From assembly GCF_012935715.1 (NCBI RefSeq), contig NZ_CP052860.1:1550001-1614000 (forward strand): DNA of 64,000 bases. Reading direction: 5' to 3'. Below, piece after piece: positions 18,254 through 27,326 of the stretch. This stretch comes from Pseudomonas sp. ADAK13. Its GTDB lineage: Bacteria > Pseudomonadota > Gammaproteobacteria > Pseudomonadales > Pseudomonadaceae. Below the pieces are notes generated by a model. It searched no databases. It was not told where the DNA came from and saw only the letters and a list, made by a program, of their open reading frames with translations. Each line of letters opens with the position of its first letter. The stretch's first letter is position 1. Both the position numbers and the translations under genes were made by a program.

Positions 18254-18634
18254 ATGAGCCTTATGCGCGGCAGCTGGATCAGCCTGTTCGCCATGCTGAT
18301 GATCTTTATCGGTCCGCTGATTTCCCAAGCGATGCCGATGGATCATCACGCCGGTATGTCGATGGCAATGTCCATGGACGCCCCGAGCTGTCATGGCGAT
18401 GAAAAGCCTGCCACCGACCACCACAAGGCCCCCGACGAGCACCACGTGCTTTGGGAAAAGTGCGGCTATTGCAGCCTGCTCTTCAGTTGCCCGGCGCTGC
18501 CTGGCAGCGTGTCGTTTGTCACCCTCGGCAGCCCGCCGCCCGCCAATGCCCTCACCCCCGCCCCACGCCTGGGCCATGCCCGGCAAACCGTGTTCCCCGG
18601 CGCCCGCAGCCGAGCCCCGCCCATCATCGCGTAG
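18254..18634 (+). CDS. DUF2946 family protein, second copy
   Basis: 126 residues with an N-terminal hydrophobic helix (about 6-25) and a His/Met-rich stretch (PMDHHAGMSMAMSMD, then HDHHK-like residues) followed by a Cys-containing segment (EKCGYCSLLFSCPALP). This matches the DUF2946 pattern, more strongly metal-rich than the first copy. The start ATG 18254 (MSLMRGSW) is chosen because the upstream open frame lacks a site. Probably part of the same copper-responsive operon. Confidence 0.78.
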   Translation: MSLMRGSWISLFAMLMIFIGPLISQAMPMDHHAGMSMAMSMDAPSCHGDEKPATDHHKAPDEHHVLWEKCGYCSLLFSCPALPGSVSFVTLGSPPPANALTPAPRLGHARQTVFPGARSRAPPIIA

Positions 18635-18727
18635 GCACTTCACACCGTTACTTCACCCCGGCCGACTTTAGACAGATAGCCGCAGGCTGCTGGCCGTGTT
18701 GTTTACGAATGAATGATGGAATTTTTC

Positions 18728-20800
18728 ATGTCCAGGTTTTCTGCTGACACCCGTTTGGGATGCACTCCCGTGTTCGCCGTTCTATGCGGCGCGCTGCTGG
18801 TTCCACAGGCCCATGCCGACGAGCACGCCGACCACAATGAACTGAGCCCGACGGTGATCACTGCGATCGCCCCCAGCTCCCCCCTGACCGTCGTCACCAA
18901 CCCCAAGGACCCGCGCCAACCGGTGCCCGCCAGCGACGGCGGCGACTACCTCAAGACCATCCCCGGCTTCGCCCTGGTGCGCAACGGCGGCACCAATGGC
19001 GACCCGGTGCTTCGGGGCATGTTCGGCTCGCGCCTGAATATCCTCACCAACGGCAGCATGATGCTCGGTGCGTGTCCGGGGCGGATGGACGCACCCACCT
19101 CCTACATCTCGCCGGAAACCTACGACAAGCTGACGGTGATCAAGGGCCCGCAAACCGTGCTCTGGGGCCCGGGCGCTTCGGCGGGCACGATCCTGTTCGA
19201 GCGCGAGCCCGAGCAGTTCGGCGAGCTGGGTACGCGGGTCAACGCGAGCATCCTGGCGGGCTCCAACGGGCGCTTCGATAAAGTCGTCGATGCGGCCGCC
19301 GGCGGGCCGTTGGGGTATGTGCGGGTGATCGGCAACCAGGCCCACGCCGATGACTACAAGGACGGCAACAACGACACCGTCGCCTCGCGCTACGACAAGT
19401 GGAACGGCGACGTGGCCGTAGGCTGGACCCCGGACGCCGACACCCTGCTGGAACTCACCGCCGGCCGTGGCGATGGCGAAGCCCGCTACGCCGGGCGTGG
19501 CATGGACGGTTCGCAGTTCTTGCGCGAAAGCCTCGGCCTGCGCTTCGAGAAATCCAACATCGGCGAGGTGCTGGACAAGGTCGAGGCGCAGGTCTACTAC
19601 AACTACGCCGACCACGTGATGGACAACTACACCCTGCGCGTCCCGTCGGGCACCGGGATGATGGCCGGGCCCATGGCGGCCAACGTCGACCGCCGCACCC
19701 TCGGCGCCCGCATCAAGGCCACCTGGCGCTGGGCCGATGTGCAGTTGATCAGCGGCCTGGATGCGCAAACCAACGAGCACCGCGAACGCAGCGCCATGGG
19801 CATCGACACCTACAAGGACCTGCCCCGCAGCAAGGACGCCAACTTCCACAACTACGGCGTGTTCGGCGAACTGACCTGGTACGCCGCCGACCACGACCGC
19901 CTGATCACCGGCGCCCGCGTCGACCGCGCCTCGGCCAAGGATTTCCGGCAAACCATTGGCTCCGGGATGATGAGCAGCCCCAACCCCACTGCCGGCAACA
20001 CCCGCGCCGATACGCTGCCATCGGGCTTTGTGCGCTATGAGCACGACCTGGCCGACAGCCCCACTACCCTGTACGCAGGGCTTGGGCACTCGGAGCGTTT
20101 CCCGGATTACTGGGAACTGTTTTCCCCCGACACCGGGGCAGCCGGAGCGGTGAATGCCTTCGACGGCGTGAAGCCCGAGAAAACCACCCAGCTGGATTTC
20201 GGCCTGCAATACAAGTCCGCCGACCTCGACGCCTGGGCCTCGGGCTACGTCGGCCAGGTGCGGGACTTCATCCTGTTCGACTACCAGCCGGGAATGATGG
20301 GCACCACCTCCCAGGCGCGCAATGTGGATGCGCGAATCATGGGCGGTGAATTGGGTGCAGCGTACAAGCTGACCTCACACTGGAAAGCCGACGCCACCTT
20401 CGCCTACGCCTGGGGCAAGAACACCAGCGACGGCAAACCGCTGCCGCAAATCCCGCCACTGGATGCACGCTTCGGGCTCACCTACAACCAGGACGACTGG
20501 AGCGCCGGTGCCTTGTGGCGGGTGGTCGCGGCGCAAAACCGCATCGACCAGAACAAGGGCAACGTGGTCGGCAAGGACTTCGACAAGAGCTCGGGGTTTG
20601 GCGTGTTCTCGCTGAACGCGGCGTATCGCATCAACAAAAACTTCAAGGTCAGCACGGGCGTCGACAACCTGTTCGGCAAGGCGTACGCCGAGCACTTGAA
20701 CCTGGCCGGCAATGCCGGGTTCGGCTACCCGGCCAATGACCCGCAAGCCATCAAGGAACCGGGGCGCACGCTCTGGACCAAGGTGGACATGAGTTTCTAA
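18728..20800 (+). CDS. oprC: TonB-dependent copper receptor OprC
   Basis: Outer-membrane 22-strand receptor for copper. 690 residues: signal peptide (about 1-31), N-terminal plug with the OprC hallmark MLGACPGRMDAPTSYISPE (methionine, cysteine and nearby residues bind copper in P. aeruginosa OprC), VIKGPQTVLWGPGASAGT, and a beta-barrel ending in the C-terminal phenylalanine VDMSF. An alternative start five codons upstream is less likely. It follows the chaperone and DUF2946 genes and precedes a PepSY membrane protein. Confidence 0.95.
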   Translation: MSRFSADTRLGCTPVFAVLCGALLVPQAHADEHADHNELSPTVITAIAPSSPLTVVTNPKDPRQPVPASDGGDYLKTIPGFALVRNGGTNGDPVLRGMFGSRLNILTNGSMMLGACPGRMDAPTSYISPETYDKLTVIKGPQTVLWGPGASAGTILFEREPEQFGELGTRVNASILAGSNGRFDKVVDAAAGGPLGYVRVIGNQAHADDYKDGNNDTVASRYDKWNGDVAVGWTPDADTLLELTAGRGDGEARYAGRGMDGSQFLRESLGLRFEKSNIGEVLDKVEAQVYYNYADHVMDNYTLRVPSGTGMMAGPMAANVDRRTLGARIKATWRWADVQLISGLDAQTNEHRERSAMGIDTYKDLPRSKDANFHNYGVFGELTWYAADHDRLITGARVDRASAKDFRQTIGSGMMSSPNPTAGNTRADTLPSGFVRYEHDLADSPTTLYAGLGHSERFPDYWELFSPDTGAAGAVNAFDGVKPEKTTQLDFGLQYKSADLDAWASGYVGQVRDFILFDYQPGMMGTTSQARNVDARIMGGELGAAYKLTSHWKADATFAYAWGKNTSDGKPLPQIPPLDARFGLTYNQDDWSAGALWRVVAAQNRIDQNKGNVVGKDFDKSSGFGVFSLNAAYRINKNFKVSTGVDNLFGKAYAEHLNLAGNAGFGYPANDPQAIKEPGRTLWTKVDMSF

Positions 20801-20803
20801 GAG

Positions 20804-20872
20804 CGTCGCAGGCAAGCCGGCTCCCACAGTTGAAATGCATTCCCCTGTGGGAGCGGGCTTGCCCGCGATGGC
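20804..20872. repeat. Paired REP palindrome
   Basis: Two REP halves (GTCGCAGGCAAGCCGGCTCC and the GTGGGAGCGGGCTTGCCCGC type) in opposite orientation right after the oprC stop. Confidence 0.9.
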
Positions 20873-20917
20873 GGCCTCGATAACACAAAATTCCAAGCCT
20901 TTGCGGAGCACACCCTG

Positions 20918-22300
20918 ATGAACCCACCAAAGATTTCCTTCTACAACCTGGCCTGGCGCTGGCATTTCTACGCCGGGCTGTTTGTCGCGCCGTTCATGGT
21001 GCTGCTGGCCCTGACCGGCATCATCTACCTGTTCAAACCCCAGCTCGACCCGCTGATGTACGGCCACCTGCTGACCGTGCAAAGCGCCGAGCACGCATTG
21101 AGTGCGGACGAGCAACTGCAACGCGCCCAGGCCGCCTACCCACAAGGCAAGATCAGCAAATACCTGCCGCCTGCCGACGCCACCAGCAGCGCGCAATTCG
21201 TGATGCGCAACGACGGGCACGAAGTGACCGTATTCGTCGACCCGTATCGCGGCACCGTACTCGGTGAGCAAGACGCGAAGAACAATCTGCAAGCCATCGC
21301 CCGTGCGTTGCATGGCGAATTGATGATCGGCACCGTCGGCGATCGCCTGGTGGAACTCGCCGCCGGCTGGGGCGTGATGCTGGTGATTTCGGGGCTGTAT
21401 CTGTGGTGGCCGCGAGGCACGTCGGCGGCGGGCATTCTGTGGCCCCGGCTGGGCAGTCGCGGCCGTTTGTTCTGGCGCGATTTGCACGCGGTCGCGGGCT
21501 TCTGGGGTGCGGCCTTTCTGCTGGTGATGCTGCTCAGCGGCATGACCTGGACCGGCTTCTGGGGCAAGCAATACGCCGAGCTGTGGAATAAATTTCCGGC
21601 GGCGATGTGGAACAACGTTCCCCAGTCCGACCAACAGGCCCGCAGCCTCAACACGGCGAGCCAACAGACCGTGCCGTGGGCCATGGAAAACACGCCGATG
21701 CCGATGTCCGGCGACCACGCCGAGCACATGAACCACGCCGGCATGAGCCACGGCCCCGCGGCCCCGGGCATCCGCCTGCAACAGGTGGTAGACCTCGCTC
21801 AGTCGCGCAAGGTCGAGCCCGGCTACAGCATCACCTTCCCCACCACCGCCGAAGGCGTATTCACTGTCGCGGTGTTCGCCAACGACCCGCGCAACGACGC
21901 CACCCTGCATGTGGATCAATACACCGGCAAGATCCTCGCCGATGTGCGCTGGGAGCAGTACAACGGTGTGGCCCGCGCCACCGAAATGGGCGTGATGCTG
22001 CATGAAGGCAAGATGTTCGGGCCGGTCAACCAGATCATCGTGCTGCTGATTTGCCTGATGATCCTGCTCAGTGCCGTCAGCGGTGTGGTGATCTGGTGGA
22101 AGCGTCGTCCACAGGGCGGGCTGGGCGTTCCGCCGTTGCGGCACGACCTGCCGAAATGGAAAACCGCGATGGTGATCATGCTCGGGCTGGCGATTGTCTT
22201 TCCGCTGGTGGGCGCCTCGTTGATCGTGGTCTGGGCGTTGGACCGGCTAGTGCTTTCACGCGTGTTTGGCCAACGTGAATCTGCCTCAGGTTCAGCATGA
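20918..22300 (+). CDS. PepSY-associated membrane protein (PiuB-like), copper cluster
   Basis: 460-residue inner-membrane protein. N-terminal helix about 8-36 (AWRWHFYAGLFVAPFMVLL), two PepSY periplasmic segments, further helices near 150-175, 190-215, 365-395 and 410-440. The periplasmic loop MPMSGDHAEHMNHAGMSHGP (near 265-285) is rich in Met and His, which fits copper handling. The family is often found with TonB receptors and may act as a metal reductase or link in uptake; the exact reaction is unknown. Confidence 0.85.
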   Translation: MNPPKISFYNLAWRWHFYAGLFVAPFMVLLALTGIIYLFKPQLDPLMYGHLLTVQSAEHALSADEQLQRAQAAYPQGKISKYLPPADATSSAQFVMRNDGHEVTVFVDPYRGTVLGEQDAKNNLQAIARALHGELMIGTVGDRLVELAAGWGVMLVISGLYLWWPRGTSAAGILWPRLGSRGRLFWRDLHAVAGFWGAAFLLVMLLSGMTWTGFWGKQYAELWNKFPAAMWNNVPQSDQQARSLNTASQQTVPWAMENTPMPMSGDHAEHMNHAGMSHGPAAPGIRLQQVVDLAQSRKVEPGYSITFPTTAEGVFTVAVFANDPRNDATLHVDQYTGKILADVRWEQYNGVARATEMGVMLHEGKMFGPVNQIIVLLICLMILLSAVSGVVIWWKRRPQGGLGVPPLRHDLPKWKTAMVIMLGLAIVFPLVGASLIVVWALDRLVLSRVFGQRESASGSA

Positions 22301-22366
22301 AGCAGGCGAGATGCCCTGCTTAGAGGCGTTATGTAGTCTTGCGCGGGCTTTCGCCCACGCCATGCA

Positions 22367-22387
22367 AAGTGTTACATTATAACACTT
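22367..22387. promoter_or_regulatory. Zur box upstream of the TonB receptor operon
   Basis: A perfect inverted repeat with arms AAGTGTTA and TAACACTT around a CATTA spacer. It aligns over its whole length with the gammaproteobacterial Zur consensus (GAAATGTTATA-N-TATAACATTTC). It lies 66 bases before the receptor start. Confidence 0.82.
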
Positions 22388-22452
22388 AGTGTATTTCCCG
22401 ACTCGCCGCGCCCTGCGGCGAGTACCGCCTCGAAGAAGCGATTTATCGTCCG

Positions 22453-24561
22453 ATGAACAAGTACCTTGCGTCCGGCCTGTGCCTGCTCGCCCTGCAAAAC
22501 AGCGCCCAGGCCCTGACTCTTCCCGCCAGTGCCGTCTCCGCGCCGGCGGTCGATGACGAGCGCGTCGACCTGAACACCCCGACCACCGCAGGTTCGCGCC
22601 TGAACCTTACAGCCCTGCAAACCCCTGGCAGCGTTGAAAGCCAGACCGGCGAGCAGATTCGCGCACGGGGCGATGCCACGGTGCAGGACGCCATTTCCCG
22701 CGCCACCGGCATCAGCCGCACCGGCACCCCGGGCGACGGCGGCACCTCATTGTCGGCGCGCGGTTTTACCGGCCAGAGTTCGGTGCTGCAACTGTACGAC
22801 GGCGCCCGCATGTTCGATGGCGCGGGCACGTCCACCTTCCCGGTCGACACCTGGTCCGTGGAGCGTGTGGACGTGCTGCGCGGCCCGGCCTCGGTGATGT
22901 ATGGCCAGGGCGCCACCGGGGCGGTGATCAACACGATCCCGAAGAAGCCCTTCGAAGGCGACATCGAAAACCATATCCGCCTGGGCTACGGTTCTTATGA
23001 TCGCCAGCAACAAGCCCTCGACAGCGGCGGCTCGCTGACCGACACCCTGAGCTACCGCCTGAACATCAACCGCCTGCGCAGCAACGGTTTCATCGACCGT
23101 GGCGACTCCGGCAGCGACTTCGTCAGCGGAGCCCTGCGCTGGCAGGCGGCCGACAACCTGAGCTTCACCCTGGCCACTGACTACGGCGACCAGACCCCGC
23201 AAAACGACTACGGCACGCCATTGATCAACGGCCAGTTGCACAAGGGCCTGCGGGACAAGAACTACAACGTCAGCAACGATATCCAGCACTACAACGACCA
23301 GTGGACGCGCCTGACCAGCGAGTGGCAGATCAACGATAACGTCACGGCCACCAACGAACTGTCGTACCTGAAAAACCAGCGCCGCTGGCAGAACGCCGAG
23401 AGCTACAACGCTGTCGACGGCGGCCTGGTACGCCAGAGCTACCTGGGCATCAAGCACAATCAGGAACAGGTCGGCGACCGCCAGACCTTTACCTTCAAGC
23501 ACACCCTGTTCGGCCTCGACAGCCAGACCGTGACAGGCGTCGAGTACAACCGCATTCGCTTCCGCCTGGCCAGCAACTCGCCGTTCGATGACGTCACGAA
23601 TGCCGGCCAGCCAGTGGACATTCTGCACCCGGTGCCGCAGCCGTTTGAAAGTGCCGACCCGTTCATTCCGCAGTCCGTGAGCACCACCAGGCAGTTGGCG
23701 GCCTTCGCCGAAAACCGCCTGCAACTGACCGATAAACTGTCGCTGATCACCGGTGTGCGCCGCGATTACCTGCACATTGATCGTGAAGACCTGACACAGG
23801 ATCACAACGACTCCAACAAAACCCTCACCGGCAACAACTGGAAAGCCGGCCTGGTCTACGCCATCACCCCGGACACCTCGGTGTACGGCCAGTACGCCAC
23901 CAGCACCGACGGCGTCGGCAGCCTGATCACCCTGAGCCCGAGCCAGCAGAATTTCGGCCTGTCCACCGCCAAGCAGACCGAGATCGGCCTCAAGCAGGCG
24001 TTCTGGGACTCTCGCGGCGAATGGACCCTGGCGGCCTACCACATCGTCAAAAAGAAATTGTTGGTCAGCATTCCCGGCACCGACTTGAAAGAACAAGTGG
24101 GCCAGCAATCCTCCAACGGCCTGGAAGCCAGCCTCGACCTGCAGCTGCCAAACGCCTGGCAGTTGCAAGCCAACGCCGCCATCGTGCGGGCGCAGTACGA
24201 CGACTTCTCCGAAGTGGTCAACGGCCAGGCCGTGTCCCGCGACGGCAACCGCCCCACCGACGTGCCGCGCCGCACCGCCAACCTGTGGCTGAGCAAAGCG
24301 GTGACCGACGACATCCGCGCGGGTGCCGGCGTGCGTTATGTCGACGCGCGTTTCGCCAACACCGCCAACACCAGCGAAGTGCCGAGCTACACCGTGGTGG
24401 ACGCCACCGTGTCATGGAAAGCCATGCGCAACACGACATTGGGCCTGCAATTGAATAACCTGTTCGACCGCACCTACGCCGTCAGCCAATACAATGACGG
24501 CCAGCAATGGATTCTTGGCGAGCCCAGGTCGTTCTTTGTGACGGCGGACTACACTTTCTAA
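22453..24561 (+). CDS. TonB-dependent receptor, probable zinc/zincophore uptake
   Basis: 702-residue outer-membrane receptor of the siderophore-receptor type: signal peptide (about 1-21), plug domain with VDVLRGPASVMYGQGATGAVIN, and a barrel ending in the C-terminal TADYTF. It heads an operon with an ABC transporter (genes start 10, -4 and -4 bases apart). The Zur box upstream points to repression by zinc. The same gene order next to cob genes exists in PAO1 as PA2911-PA2914 (from memory). The sequence alone does not give the substrate; a metallophore complex of zinc is the best inference, ferric siderophore the alternative. Confidence 0.85.
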   Translation: MNKYLASGLCLLALQNSAQALTLPASAVSAPAVDDERVDLNTPTTAGSRLNLTALQTPGSVESQTGEQIRARGDATVQDAISRATGISRTGTPGDGGTSLSARGFTGQSSVLQLYDGARMFDGAGTSTFPVDTWSVERVDVLRGPASVMYGQGATGAVINTIPKKPFEGDIENHIRLGYGSYDRQQQALDSGGSLTDTLSYRLNINRLRSNGFIDRGDSGSDFVSGALRWQAADNLSFTLATDYGDQTPQNDYGTPLINGQLHKGLRDKNYNVSNDIQHYNDQWTRLTSEWQINDNVTATNELSYLKNQRRWQNAESYNAVDGGLVRQSYLGIKHNQEQVGDRQTFTFKHTLFGLDSQTVTGVEYNRIRFRLASNSPFDDVTNAGQPVDILHPVPQPFESADPFIPQSVSTTRQLAAFAENRLQLTDKLSLITGVRRDYLHIDREDLTQDHNDSNKTLTGNNWKAGLVYAITPDTSVYGQYATSTDGVGSLITLSPSQQNFGLSTAKQTEIGLKQAFWDSRGEWTLAAYHIVKKKLLVSIPGTDLKEQVGQQSSNGLEASLDLQLPNAWQLQANAAIVRAQYDDFSEVVNGQAVSRDGNRPTDVPRRTANLWLSKAVTDDIRAGAGVRYVDARFANTANTSEVPSYTVVDATVSWKAMRNTTLGLQLNNLFDRTYAVSQYNDGQQWILGEPRSFFVTADYTF

Positions 24562-24571
24562 TGAGAACGGC

Positions 24572-25360
24572 ATGACCTCACTCAATCTCACCGACCTCGC
24601 CTGGACCCCACCAGGCCACGAGCACTGTCATCACCAGTTCCAACTGCGTGACGCCAGCCTGCACGTGAGCGCCGGTGAATTTGTCGGGCTGATCGGCCCC
24701 AACGGCAGCGGCAAGACCAGCCTGCTGCGTTGCGCCTATCGGTTCAGCAAACCGGCCGAGGGTGAGGTGCTGCTGGAACACCAGAACGTGTGGAAGCAAT
24801 CCTCGAAGTGGTGCGCGCAACGTATCGCCGTGGTGCTCCAGGAGTTTCCCGACGCGTTCGGCCTGCGGGTGGATGAAGTGGTCGCCATGGGCCGCACACC
24901 TCACAAGGGCCTGTTCGACAGCGACACGGTTGAAGACCGCAACCTGATCCGCCAGGCCCTGGATAACGTCGGCCTGCTGGGCTTTGAAGACCACGCCTTC
25001 GCCACCCTCTCGGGCGGTGAAAAGCAGCGGGTGATCCTCGCCCGCGCCCTGGCCCAGCAACCGCAACTGCTGATCCTCGACGAACCGACCAACCACCTCG
25101 ACCCGCGCTACCAACTGCAATTGCTGCAACTGGTCAAGCGCCTGAACATCGGCACCCTCGCCAGCATCCACGACCTGAACCTGGCCGCCGCGTTCTGTGA
25201 TCGCCTGTACGTGATCAACCACGGGCGCATCGTCGCCAGCGGCACGCCTCACGCAGTGCTGACCGCCGAACTGCTGCGCGAGGTGTTCGGCGTTGAAGCA
25301 TTGATCGACACCCACCCCTTGTCCGGCTACCCCCGAATTACCTGGATAACCCAACCATGA
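24572..25360 (+). CDS. ABC transporter ATP-binding protein (FecE-like)
   Basis: 262-residue ATPase of the iron/cobalamin-type importer group. Walker [10 protein letters not shown] (about 47-55), signature LSGGEKQR (about 148-155), Walker [13 protein letters not shown] and the H-loop Asp-Leu [13 protein letters not shown] His/Cys motif HEHCHHQF near the N terminus is unusual. Overlaps the binding-protein gene by four bases. Supplies energy for import of the receptor's ligand. Confidence 0.9.
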   Translation: MTSLNLTDLAWTPPGHEHCHHQFQLRDASLHVSAGEFVGLIGPNGSGKTSLLRCAYRFSKPAEGEVLLEHQNVWKQSSKWCAQRIAVVLQEFPDAFGLRVDEVVAMGRTPHKGLFDSDTVEDRNLIRQALDNVGLLGFEDHAFATLSGGEKQRVILARALAQQPQLLILDEPTNHLDPRYQLQLLQLVKRLNIGTLASIHDLNLAAAFCDRLYVINHGRIVASGTPHAVLTAELLREVFGVEALIDTHPLSGYPRITWITQP

Positions 25361-26304
25361 TCCTGCGCTCCCTGCTGTCTCTCGCTTTGCTGCTCGGCAC
25401 TTCCCAGGCGTTCGCCGAAGCGACCCGTTACCCGCTGAAAATCCAGAGTTGCAACCGCGAAGTGAGCTTCGCCGAGGCGCCGAAACACGCGGTCAGCCAC
25501 GACATCAACATGACCCAGATGATGCTCGCCCTGGGCCTCAAGTCGCACATGGCCGGCTACAGCGGCGTCACCGGCTGGAAGTCGGTGACCCCGGAAATGG
25601 CGCAGATCCTCGACGGCCTGCCGGAACTGGCGAGCAAATACCCGTCGGTGGAAACCCTGCTGAATGCCAACGTCGACTTCTTCTTCGCCGGCTGGGACTA
25701 CGGCATGCGCGTCGGTGGCGACCTCACCCCGCAAACCCTGCAGCCGCTGGGCATCAACGTCTATGAGCTGACCGAGTCCTGCGCCTTCGTGATGAAGCGC
25801 CCGGCCGCCACCCTGGAAGACACCTACAACGACCTGCGCAACCTGGGCAAAATCTTCGACGTACAGGACCGCGCCAACGCACTGATCGCGCAGATGCAGG
25901 CGCAGGTCGCCGACGTGCAGAAAACCCTGCCGGCCGAAAAGCCTCGGGTATTCCTCTACGACAGCGGTGAAGACCGCGCCATGACCTCCGGCCGCCTGGG
26001 CATGCCCCAGGCGCTGATCGACGCCGCCGGTGGGCGCAATATCCTCGACGACGTGGACGCCAGCTGGACCCGCGTCAACTGGGAAACCGTGGTGGAGCGC
26101 AACCCGCAGGTCATCGTGATCGTCGACTACAGCGAAATCACCGCGGACCAAAAAGAGCAGTTCCTGCTGAACAACCCGGCCCTGCAATCGGTGGACGCCA
26201 TCAAGAACCAACGCTTTATCGTGATTCCCTACGTGCAGGCCACGCCGGGCATCGACAACGTGCTGGCGGTTGAAACCCTGGCCAAGGGGTTCCACGGCGA
26301 ATGA
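25357..26304 (+). CDS. Periplasmic metal-chelate binding protein
   Basis: 315 residues, signal peptide about 1-20 (ending QAFAEA). Class III (TroA/BtuF-like) fold: the VSHDINMTQMMLALGLKSHM segment and a long central helix (about 150-185), with the C-terminal lobe around WETVVERNPQVIVIVDY. Residues such as Cys146 in ESCAFVMKR could contact ligand. Co-translated with both neighbours. Family members bind ferric siderophores, haem, cobalamin or metal chelates; the Zur box favours a zinc complex. Confidence 0.88.
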   Translation: MILRSLLSLALLLGTSQAFAEATRYPLKIQSCNREVSFAEAPKHAVSHDINMTQMMLALGLKSHMAGYSGVTGWKSVTPEMAQILDGLPELASKYPSVETLLNANVDFFFAGWDYGMRVGGDLTPQTLQPLGINVYELTESCAFVMKRPAATLEDTYNDLRNLGKIFDVQDRANALIAQMQAQVADVQKTLPAEKPRVFLYDSGEDRAMTSGRLGMPQALIDAAGGRNILDDVDASWTRVNWETVVERNPQVIVIVDYSEITADQKEQFLLNNPALQSVDAIKNQRFIVIPYVQATPGIDNVLAVETLAKGFHGE

Positions 26305-27311
26305 TCACCCGTCGCTACGCCCTGCTGCTGAGTGCCCTTGGCGCGTTGTTGCTGATCTCGTGCGTGGTCTCGCTGGGGTTCGGCTCGGCGCGGGTGCCGG
26401 TGGACGTGGTGTGGCGAATTTTGCTGCACAAAGCCTTCGGCCTTGGCGAGGTGGACTGGAGCGCAGGGCAGGAACACATCGTGTGGCTGATCCGCGTGCC
26501 GCGCATGTTGCTCGGGGCCTTGGTCGGCGCCGGGCTGGCGTTGATTGGTGCGGTGTTGCAGGCCGTCACACGCAACCCGCTGGCGGACCCGCACCTGCTG
26601 GGCGTGACCTCCGGCGCCACCCTGGGCGCGGTGATTGTAGTGCTGCATGTGGGCGAAGTGATCGGTTTGCTCACCCTGCCTATCGCGGCGTTTATCGGTG
26701 CCTTGTTGAGCATGATCGTGGTGCTGGCGGTGGCCAGTCGCAACGGTCGGCTGGAGAGCGACCGGTTGCTTTTGTGCGGTGTGGCGGTGTCGTTCGTGAT
26801 GATGGCGGTGGCCAACCTGCTGCTGTTCATGGGTGACCATCGCGCGGCGTCGGCGGTGATGTTCTGGATGCTCGGCGGCCTCGGCCTGGCGCGCTGGGAG
26901 TTGCTGGCAATTCCCTTCGCTACGGTGTTGCTGGGGCTGGTGTTGCTGCTGGGCATGGCGCGTCCGTTGAACGCGCTGATGGCCGGTGAACAGACCGCCG
27001 TGACCCTGGGCCTGAACGCGCGCAACGTGCGGCTCAAGGTGTTTTTGATCGCCTCGCTGATGACCGGCGTGCTGGTGTCCATCAGCGGCTCCATCGGCTT
27101 TGTCGGGCTGATGGTGCCGCACATTGCCCGGCGTCTTGTGGGCGCCGAGCACCGCCGGCTATTGCCGGTGTGCGTGCTGCTGGGCAGCGTGTTCCTGGTG
27201 TGGGTCGATGTGGCCGCCCGCACGATGATCGCCCCGGAAGACCTGCCCATCGGCGTGGCCACGGCGGCCATCGGCGGGCTGTTTTTTATCGGTTTGATGC
27301 GCAAGCGTTAA
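26301..27311 (+). CDS. ABC transporter permease (FecCD family)
   Basis: 336-residue inner-membrane permease with about nine to ten helices and the FecCD signatures PRMLLGALVGAGLALIGAVL, NPLADPHLLGVTSGATLGA and GFVGLMVPHIARRLVGAEHR. Last gene of the receptor-ABC operon, overlapping the binding-protein gene by four bases. It ends 15 bases before the stop of the convergent 1523-residue gene. Confidence 0.92.
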   Translation: MITRRYALLLSALGALLLISCVVSLGFGSARVPVDVVWRILLHKAFGLGEVDWSAGQEHIVWLIRVPRMLLGALVGAGLALIGAVLQAVTRNPLADPHLLGVTSGATLGAVIVVLHVGEVIGLLTLPIAAFIGALLSMIVVLAVASRNGRLESDRLLLCGVAVSFVMMAVANLLLFMGDHRAASAVMFWMLGGLGLARWELLAIPFATVLLGLVLLLGMARPLNALMAGEQTAVTLGLNARNVRLKVFLIASLMTGVLVSISGSIGFVGLMVPHIARRLVGAEHRRLLPVCVLLGSVFLVWVDVAARTMIAPEDLPIGVATAAIGGLFFIGLMRKR

Positions 27312-27326
27312 ACACCGGCGCAGCCT

